Shown piece by piece: positions 58,789-64,000 of a DNA stretch of 64,000 nt. The notes under the pieces are model-generated. The model saw only the letters and a list, made by a program, of their open reading frames with translations, ran no database searches and was not told where the DNA came from. Source of the DNA: Actinomadura hallensis. GTDB taxonomy: Bacteria; Actinomycetota; Actinomycetes; Streptosporangiales; Streptosporangiaceae. Position numbers and translations under genes: made by a program. The stretch's first letter is position 1, and the number at the start of each line of letters is the position of its first letter. The stretch covers positions 4,030,001 through 4,094,000 of the forward strand of contig NZ_VFPO01000001.1 of the NCBI RefSeq assembly GCF_006716765.1, written 5' to 3'.

Positions 58789-59382
58789 CTACAGGGCCCC
58801 CTTGGTGGACGGGATGCCGTGCACCTTCGAGTCGAACGCGACCGCGTCGCGCAGCGCGCGGGCGAGGGCCTTGAACTGCGCCTCGACGATGTGGTGCGCG
58901 TTGCGCCCGTACGGGACGTGGACGTGCAGCGCCACCCGCGCGTTGGACACGAACGACTCGAAGATGTGCCGGGTCATCGTGGTGTCGTAGTCGGGCCCGA
59001 TCATCGGGGCCATGCCCTCGGGCTCGACGTGCACGAGGTAGGGGCGGCCCGAGACGTCCACGGTGACCTGCGCGAGCGCCTCGTCCAGCGGGATCGACGC
59101 GTCGGCGAAGCGGCGGATGCCGGCCTTGTCGCCGAGCGCCTCCCGGAACGCCTGGCCGAGGGCGATGGAGGTGTCCTCGATCGTGTGGTGGCTGTCGATG
59201 TGGAGGTCGCCGGTGGTCTTGACGGTCAGGTCGAACGACCCGTGCTTGCCGATCTGCGCCAGCATGTGATCGAAGAAGCCCACGCCGGTCGAGACGTCGA
59301 CCTGCCCGGTCCCGTCGAGGTCGATCTCCACGAGGACTTCGGTCTCCCTGGTCCCGCGCTCGACCCTTCCCTTGCGGCTCAC
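58789..59382 (-). CDS. hisB: imidazoleglycerol-phosphate dehydratase
   Basis: This 197-aa protein has two tandem half-domains with the metal-binding signatures [17 protein letters not shown] and [17 protein letters not shown], plus [17 protein letters not shown]. It is the monofunctional dehydratase without the N-terminal phosphatase of enterobacteria. The start is GTG 59382 after GGAGAG. Confidence 0.97.
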   Translation of the reverse strand: MSRKGRVERGTRETEVLVEIDLDGTGQVDVSTGVGFFDHMLAQIGKHGSFDLTVKTTGDLHIDSHHTIEDTSIALGQAFREALGDKAGIRRFADASIPLDEALAQVTVDVSGRPYLVHVEPEGMAPMIGPDYDTTMTRHIFESFVSNARVALHVHVPYGRNAHHIVEAQFKALARALRDAVAFDSKVHGIPSTKGAL

Positions 59383-59391
59383 ATGCTCTCC

Positions 59392-60528
59392 TTAACTCTC
59401 TCCGACGGAGTCGGATCGGGGGGCGTGGGGGTCGGTCCCCGCACGCACGTGCCGGAGGGCGGTGCGGAACGCGGCCATCTCGTCCGGGGTGCCGATGGTG
59501 ACCCGCAGCCACTCGGGCGGTCCCACCTCCCGGATCAGCACGCCGCGTTCGAGCAGGCCCTCCCAGACCCTCCGGCGGTCGGGGAACGTCCCGAACAGGA
59601 CGAAGTTGGCGTCGGAGTCGGCCACCCGGTAGCCCTCGGCGCGCAGCCACGCGACGAGGTCGTCGCGCTCGCGGCGCAGCGCGTCGACGCCGCCCAGCAG
59701 CTCCTCGCCGTGGGCGAGGGCCGTGCGGGCCACCGCCTGGGTCACCGCCGACAGGTGGTAGGGCAGCCTGACCAGCAGCAGCGCGTCGAGGACGGCGGGG
59801 TCCGCGGCCAGGTAGCCGAGCCGGGCGCCGGCCATCGCGAACGCCTTGGACATCGTCCGGGTGACGATCAGCCGCGGGTTGCCGTCCAGCAGCGTCAGCG
59901 CCGACGGCGTCCCCTCGCGCCGGAACTCGGCGTACGCCTCGTCGACCACGACCATACCCGGTGCGGCCCCGAGGACCGCCTCGATGACCTCCAGCGGCAG
60001 CGCGGTGCCGGTCGGGTTGTTCGGGGAGGTGAGGAACACCACGTCGGGGCGGTGCTCGGCGACGGTCTCGGCCGCCCGGGCCGGGTCGATCCCGAAGTCG
60101 GCGTCGCGGGCGGCGCCGATCCAGCGCGTCCCCGACACCGCGGTGATGATCGGGTGCATCGAGTAGGACGGCTCGAAGCCGAGCGCGGCGCGGCCCGGCC
60201 CGCCGAACGCCATCAGGATCTGCTGGAGGATCTCGTTGGACCCGTTGGCCGCCCACACCCGGTCGGCGGTCAGGCCGATCCCGGGGGTGTCGGCGTTCAG
60301 GAAGGCGGCGAGATCCTCGCGGAGCGCGACAGCGTCCCGGTCGGGGTAGCGGTTCAGCGTCCCGGCGACGTCCATGACGGCCTCGCCGAGGGCCTTCACC
60401 AGCCGCTCGGACGGCGGGTACGGGTTCTCGTTGGTGTTCAGCGCGTACGGGACGTCCAGCTGCGGCGCACCGTAGGGCTCGCCGCCGCGCAGATCGTCCC
60501 GCAGCGGCAGGTCGTCGAGCGAGGTCAC
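59392..60528 (-). CDS. hisC: histidinol-phosphate aminotransferase
   Basis: From GTG 60528 the protein has 378 aa. It is a fold type I PLP enzyme with [35 protein letters not shown], the [11 protein letters not shown] loop, [11 protein letters not shown] and the Schiff-base Lys in [19 protein letters not shown]. It makes histidinol phosphate. The GTG overlaps the hisD TGA (GTGA). The open frame upstream within hisD is not coding. Confidence 0.97.
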   Translation of the reverse strand: MTSLDDLPLRDDLRGGEPYGAPQLDVPYALNTNENPYPPSERLVKALGEAVMDVAGTLNRYPDRDAVALREDLAAFLNADTPGIGLTADRVWAANGSNEILQQILMAFGGPGRAALGFEPSYSMHPIITAVSGTRWIGAARDADFGIDPARAAETVAEHRPDVVFLTSPNNPTGTALPLEVIEAVLGAAPGMVVVDEAYAEFRREGTPSALTLLDGNPRLIVTRTMSKAFAMAGARLGYLAADPAVLDALLLVRLPYHLSAVTQAVARTALAHGEELLGGVDALRRERDDLVAWLRAEGYRVADSDANFVLFGTFPDRRRVWEGLLERGVLIREVGPPEWLRVTIGTPDEMAAFRTALRHVRAGTDPHAPRSDSVGES

Positions 60529-61832
60529 GAAGGGATCGTCCAATCGAAGCGGGCCTTCAGGGCGGCGCCGTGGGCGGGCAGGTCCTCGGCCTCGGCCAGC
60601 GCGACCACGCGGGCGGTGGCCTCCGCGAGGGCGTCGCGGTCGTACTCCACGACGTGGACGCCGCGCAGGAACGACTGCACCGACAGCCCGGACGAGTGGC
60701 AGGCGCACCCGCCGGTCGGCAGGACGTGGTTGGACCCGGCGAGGTAGTCGCCGAGCGAGACCGGCGCGTACCGCCCCACGAAGATCGCCCCGGCGTTGCG
60801 GACGCGGGCGGCGACCGCGGCGGCGTCCGCGGTGTGGATCTCCAGGTGCTCGGCGGCGTAGGCGTCCACGACCTTCAGGCCGGCCTCGACGTCGTCCACC
60901 AGCACGACGCCGGACTGCCGCCCGGCGAGCGCCTCGGTGATCCGCTCGATGTGCCGGGTGCGGGCGACCTGGGCCTTCAGCTCGGTCTCGACCTCGTCGG
61001 CGAGCCGCTCGGAGTCGGTGACCAGCACGGCGGCGGCGAGCGTGTCGTGCTCGGCCTGGCTGATCAGGTCGGCGGCGACGGCCACCGGGGCCGCGGTGGC
61101 GTCGGCGAGGATCGCGATCTCGGTGGGGCCCGCCTCGGCGTCGATGCCGATCACGCCCTTGAGCAGCCGCTTGGCGGCGGCGACGTAGACGTTGCCGGGG
61201 CCGGTGACCATGTCGGCGCGGGGGCAGTCCTCGGTGCCGTAGGCGAACATCGCGATCGCCTGGGCGCCGCCGGCGGCGTACACCTCGTCGACGCCGAGCA
61301 GCGCGCACGCGGCGAGGATCGCCGGGTGCGGCAGCCCGCCGAACTCGCGCTGCGCGGGCGAGGTGACGGCGAGCGACCCGACGCCCGCCTCCTGCGCGGG
61401 CACGACGTTCATGACCACGCTGGACGGGTACACGGCGTTGCCGCCCGGCACGTACAGGCCGACCCGCCCGACCGGGATCCAGCGCTCGGTGACGGTGCCG
61501 CCCGGCACCACCTGCGTGGTGACGTCGGTGCGGCGCTGGGCGCGGTGGACGACGCGGGCGCGGCGGATGCTCTCCTCCAGCGCGTCCCGGACGGCCGGGT
61601 CGAGCTCGGCCAGCGCACGGTCGAGGGCCTCGGCCGGGACCCGGACGCTCTCCAGGTCGACCCCGTCGAAGTTCTTGGTGTGCTCCCGCACGGCCGCCGA
61701 GCCCCGATGGCGGACGTCCTCGCAGATCGGCCGCACCCTGTCCAGGGCGGCCTCGACGTCGAGTTCGGGTCGGGGCAGCACGGAGCGCAGGTCGCTCGGG
61801 AGCGAGCCGCGCAGGTCGATACGGGAAATCAC
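60525..61832 (-). CDS. hisD: histidinol dehydrogenase
   Basis: This 435-aa protein has the HisD signature region [20 protein letters not shown], the zinc-binding LISQAEHDT and the late [20 protein letters not shown]. It oxidises histidinol to histidine in two NAD-dependent steps. It is the first gene of hisD-C-B-(membrane protein)-H-A-F. GTG 61832 has TAGACT 6 nt upstream, so the operon may start leaderless. Confidence 0.97.
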   Translation of the reverse strand: MISRIDLRGSLPSDLRSVLPRPELDVEAALDRVRPICEDVRHRGSAAVREHTKNFDGVDLESVRVPAEALDRALAELDPAVRDALEESIRRARVVHRAQRRTDVTTQVVPGGTVTERWIPVGRVGLYVPGGNAVYPSSVVMNVVPAQEAGVGSLAVTSPAQREFGGLPHPAILAACALLGVDEVYAAGGAQAIAMFAYGTEDCPRADMVTGPGNVYVAAAKRLLKGVIGIDAEAGPTEIAILADATAAPVAVAADLISQAEHDTLAAAVLVTDSERLADEVETELKAQVARTRHIERITEALAGRQSGVVLVDDVEAGLKVVDAYAAEHLEIHTADAAAVAARVRNAGAIFVGRYAPVSLGDYLAGSNHVLPTGGCACHSSGLSVQSFLRGVHVVEYDRDALAEATARVVALAEAEDLPAHGAALKARFDWTIPS

Positions 61833-61838
61833 GCGTCC

Positions 61839-61844
61839 AGTCTA
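61839..61844 (-). promoter_or_regulatory. -10 box of the his operon, probably leaderless
   Basis: TAGACT on the minus strand ends 6 nt before the hisD GTG. No ribosome site and no clear -35 element are present. Confidence 0.45.
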
Positions 61845-61917
61845 CGGATCGCGCCAGGCCGCTCGTTCCCCGTCCCAGGTACGGGGGAGGCCGTGTCGGT
61901 CACACCGGCGAACCCGG

Positions 61918-62730
61918 TCACACCCGCAGTTCGCCGTCCAGGACGGTGACCGCCTCGCCGGACAGCACGACGCGGTCGCCGCGCAGGGCCACGCGGACGC
62001 GGCCGCCGCGCGGCGACGCCTGGTACCCGGTCAGGACGTCGCGGCCGAGGCGCGCGGCCCAGTAGGGGGCGAGCGCGCAGTGCGCCGAGCCGGTGACGGG
62101 GTCCTCGCCGTCGCCGGGCAGGACCCGCGGGGCGAGGAACCGGGACACGAAGTCGTGCTCCGCGCCCGGCGCGGCCGCCGCGGTGACGATGACGCCGCGC
62201 GCGTCGATCGCGGCGAGCGCGGGGACGTCGGGGGCGAGGCGGCGGACGGTCTCCTCGTCGGCGACCTCGACGAGCACGTCGTTCTGGTCGGTGCGCCCGG
62301 CGGCGCCCACCGGGACGCCGAGGGCCTCGGCGAGCCCCTCGGGGACCTCGACGGGGCGGGGCGGGCAGGCGGGGAAGTCCATCGACAGGGTCCCCGGCCC
62401 GTCCCGCTCGACGGTGAGGACGCCGCTGCGCAGGGTCCGGAAGCGGATCGGCCGGCCGGGCGCGGCGGCCCCGGTGGCGTAGAGGGCGTGCGCGGCGCCC
62501 AGCGTGGCGTGGCCGCACAGCGCGACCTCCACCAGCGGCGTGAACCAGCGCAGCTCGAAGTCCGCCGCCGGGTCGTCGACCGGGCGGACGAACGCGGTCT
62601 CCGAGTGCCTCATCTCGGCGGCGACCCGCTGCATCCACCCGGCGTCGGCGGCGTCCCGGAGGAGGCACACCGCGGCGGGGTTCCCGGCGAACGGCCGGTC
62701 GGTGAAGGCGTCGACGACGAGCATCCGCAT
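61918..62730 (-). CDS. PhzF family protein (isomerase/epimerase fold)
   Basis: This 270-aa protein has the PhzF pattern VVDAFTDRPFAGNPAAVCLL, RHSETAFVRPVDDPAADFEL, RWFTPLVEVALCGHATLGAA and a late DPVTGSAHCALAPYWA. The Glu of SETAF is the family's acid/base residue. The substrate is unknown; most PhzF proteins are not tied to phenazines. TAGCGT lies 7 nt before ATG 62730. It is divergent from the LON-domain gene. Confidence 0.9.
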   Translation of the reverse strand: MRMLVVDAFTDRPFAGNPAAVCLLRDAADAGWMQRVAAEMRHSETAFVRPVDDPAADFELRWFTPLVEVALCGHATLGAAHALYATGAAAPGRPIRFRTLRSGVLTVERDGPGTLSMDFPACPPRPVEVPEGLAEALGVPVGAAGRTDQNDVLVEVADEETVRRLAPDVPALAAIDARGVIVTAAAAPGAEHDFVSRFLAPRVLPGDGEDPVTGSAHCALAPYWAARLGRDVLTGYQASPRGGRVRVALRGDRVVLSGEAVTVLDGELRV

Positions 62731-62769
62731 GGCGCCGACGCTACCGGCCGGACGCGGTGACTCACCCTC

Positions 62770-62782
62770 TTCACACTGTGAA
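62770..62782. promoter_or_regulatory. 13-bp palindrome TTCACACTGTGAA, possible operator
   Basis: The arms TTCACA and TGTGAA flank one central C. It lies 40 nt before the PhzF start and 10 nt upstream of the LON-gene -35 box, well placed to control both. Confidence 0.45.
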
Positions 62783-62792
62783 AAACGCCCCC

Positions 62793-62822
62793 TTACCAAG
62801 ATCATCCAGTAGCGCGTACCCT
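62793..62822 (+). promoter_or_regulatory. promoter of the LON-domain gene
   Basis: TTACCA, an 18-nt spacer and TACCCT give a fair vegetative promoter. Transcription would start near 62829, about 43 nt before the start codon. Confidence 0.55.
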
Positions 62823-62871
62823 GGCGTCGAGGGCGTTTCCCCGGCCGCGCCCCCGAGTGCGGGAGAGGACT

Positions 62872-63534
62872 GTGACCGAGCGGCTCCCCCTGTTCCCCCT
62901 GGGAACCGTGCTGTTCCCGGGGCACGTGCTCCCCCTCCACCTGTTCGAGGACCGCTACCGGCGGCTGATCGCCGACCTCCTGGAGCGGCCCGAGCCCCGC
63001 GGTTTCGGCGTCGTGGGCATCGAGCTCGGTCACGAGGTCGGCGAGGGCGCGGCGCACCGGCTCGCCGGGGTCGGCTGCGTCGCCGAGCTGCGCGAGACCA
63101 CGCGGCATCCCGACGGGCGGTACGACATCGTGACGGTCGGCACCCGCCGGTTCCGGCTCAAGGAGCTGGACAGGTCCCGGCCGTACCTTCAGGGGGAGGT
63201 GGAGTACCTCCCCGAGGAGCCCGGCGCGGACCCCTGGCCCCACGCGCGGCGCGTCCGCCGCCTGTTCCGGCAGTACCGGCGGCGGCTGGGCGGCGTGGGC
63301 GCCGGGCCGCCCGGGGGCGGGGAGCCGCCGGACGATCCGGTGGCCCTCTCGTACATGATCGCGGCGTCGGTCGTCCTGGACGGGCACGACAAGCAGCGGC
63401 TGCTGGAGTGCGAGGACGCCGCCCTGCGCCTGGAGGCCGAGTGCGACCTGCTGGCCAGGGAGAACCGCATCCTGGACACGCTGCCGACCGTCCCGGCCGG
63501 GCAGTTCCTGGACGGTTCCTTCCACCCCAACTGA
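62872..63534 (+). CDS. LON peptidase substrate-binding domain protein
   Basis: From GTG 62872, after GGGAGAGG, the protein has 220 aa. It is a stand-alone N-terminal LON domain: LPLFPLGTVLFPGHVLPLHL, FEDRYRRLIADLLE, AHRLAGVGCVAELRE, YDIVTVGTRRFRLKEL and a helical C-terminal part with DKQRLLECEDAALRLEAE. It has no ATPase or protease domain. It may act as an adaptor or binding protein; the role is unknown. Confidence 0.9.
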   Translation: MTERLPLFPLGTVLFPGHVLPLHLFEDRYRRLIADLLERPEPRGFGVVGIELGHEVGEGAAHRLAGVGCVAELRETTRHPDGRYDIVTVGTRRFRLKELDRSRPYLQGEVEYLPEEPGADPWPHARRVRRLFRQYRRRLGGVGAGPPGGGEPPDDPVALSYMIAASVVLDGHDKQRLLECEDAALRLEAECDLLARENRILDTLPTVPAGQFLDGSFHPN

Positions 63535-63557
63535 TCCCGGCACGGCAGACTTCCGCC

Positions 63558-64000
63558 ATGAGCACCGCGGAGCCGAAGGACGCGAAGACGAAGAACACCG
63601 CAGCGAAGGGCGCGAAGACGAAGAACACCGGGAAGCACGGGCGGCGGGGCGGGGGCGGCGGGGGGACGCCCGCGACCGCCGCGGCCGCCGCGGCGAAGAT
63701 CGAGTACACGCTGCACGCCTACGAGGCGGACCCCGCCGCCGAGTCCTACGGGAAGGCCGCCGCGGACGCCCTCGGCGTCCCGCACGAGCGGCTGTTCAAG
63801 ACGCTGCTCGCGGAGGTCGACGGGCGGCTGACCGTGGGCGTGGTCCCGGTGTCGGCGAACCTCGACCTGAAGGCGCTGGCGGCGGCCGTCGGCGGCAAGC
63901 GGGCGCGGATGGCCGACCCGCGCGACGCCGAGCGCGCGACCGGCTACGTCGTCGGCGGGATCAGCCCGCTCGGGCAGCGGCGGCGGCTGCCGACGGTGAT
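63558..64000 (+). CDS. YbaK/EbsC-family Cys-tRNA(Pro) deacylase (3' end outside the window)
   Basis: ATG 63558 opens a frame that runs to the window edge (147 codons seen). A low-complexity start with an 18-nt direct repeat (AKTKNT twice) and a poly-Gly/Ala run is followed by the YbaK domain: KIEYTLHAYEADPAAESYGK, LGVPHERLFKTLLAEVDGRL, VGVVPVSANLDLKALAAAVG, KRARMADPRDAERATGYVVG and GISPLGQRRRLPTV. It hydrolyses mischarged Cys-tRNA(Pro). The N-terminal extension of about 50 residues is unusual. Confidence 0.88.
   Translation, partial: MSTAEPKDAKTKNTAAKGAKTKNTGKHGRRGGGGGGTPATAAAAAAKIEYTLHAYEADPAAESYGKAAADALGVPHERLFKTLLAEVDGRLTVGVVPVSANLDLKALAAAVGGKRARMADPRDAERATGYVVGGISPLGQRRRLPTV

Overview
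The window is about 64 kb of very GC-rich DNA with actinobacterial hallmarks. These include four-domain S1, a PdtaR-type ANTAR regulator, a VKOR/DsbA pair, the Trp_oprn_chp membrane protein, a bifunctional PriA-type HisA and many GTG starts. The gene order (coaE-rpsA-polA-livFGMH-pdtaR-pyk-gltBD-lgt-trp-his) matches the conserved core of Streptomyces-like chromosomes. A filamentous high-GC actinomycete, perhaps Actinomadura or another Thermomonosporaceae member, is my best guess from memory; no search was run. Most genes lie on the minus strand.

Layout. 1-5.7 kb: start of coaE, a GNAT acetyltransferase, a membrane endonuclease/exonuclease/phosphatase protein, rpsA with a strong promoter, and a polysaccharide deacetylase. 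5.7-7.0 kb: a gene-free, strand-asymmetric, repeat-bearing gap. 7.0-17.2 kb: polA, a thioesterase, a candidate small structured RNA, livK, then convergent livHMGF and the ANTAR regulator pdtaR. 17.2-18.3 kb: a tRNA with a CAA anticodon but class I shape, followed by an HTH-LAGLIDADG protein. 18.3-25.5 kb: an alanine/glycine:cation symporter, pyruvate kinase with a DasR-like operator, a PfpI/DJ-1 protein, two AraC regulators, a toroid-fold protein, a VOC protein, and two copies of an intergenic repeat. 25.5-38.9 kb: gltBD (also with a DasR-like site), two paralogous membrane proteins, a VIT1-type protein, lgt with a repeat-built acidic tail, two DsbA-like proteins and VKOR. 38.9-44.7 kb: trpC-(mini ORF)-trpB-trpA, DUF2752, an atypical response regulator, Trp_oprn_chp, hisI and a cold-shock gene. 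45-56 kb: a TIGR03085-like protein, a heterodimeric ABC exporter, a HEAT-like protein, two lipoproteins, a nucleosidase-like protein, a winged-helix protein, a membrane protein and a CocE-type hydrolase. 56.4-61.8 kb: hisD-hisC-hisB-(56-aa membrane protein)-hisH-hisA-hisF. 61.9-64 kb: PhzF, a LON-domain protein and a 3'-truncated YbaK-type deacylase.

How the genes work together. The his and trp genes make histidine and tryptophan, and HisA/PriA probably serves both pathways. gltBD and pyk are nitrogen and carbon nodes, and both carry DasR-like sites. The liv genes encode one branched-chain amino acid importer. Lgt would lipidate LivK and the two small lipoproteins. VKOR would re-oxidise the DsbA-like proteins. 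Strong G+C hairpins close most operons, and fourteen genes have a TANNNT box 6-7 nt before the start codon, which suggests leaderless transcripts.
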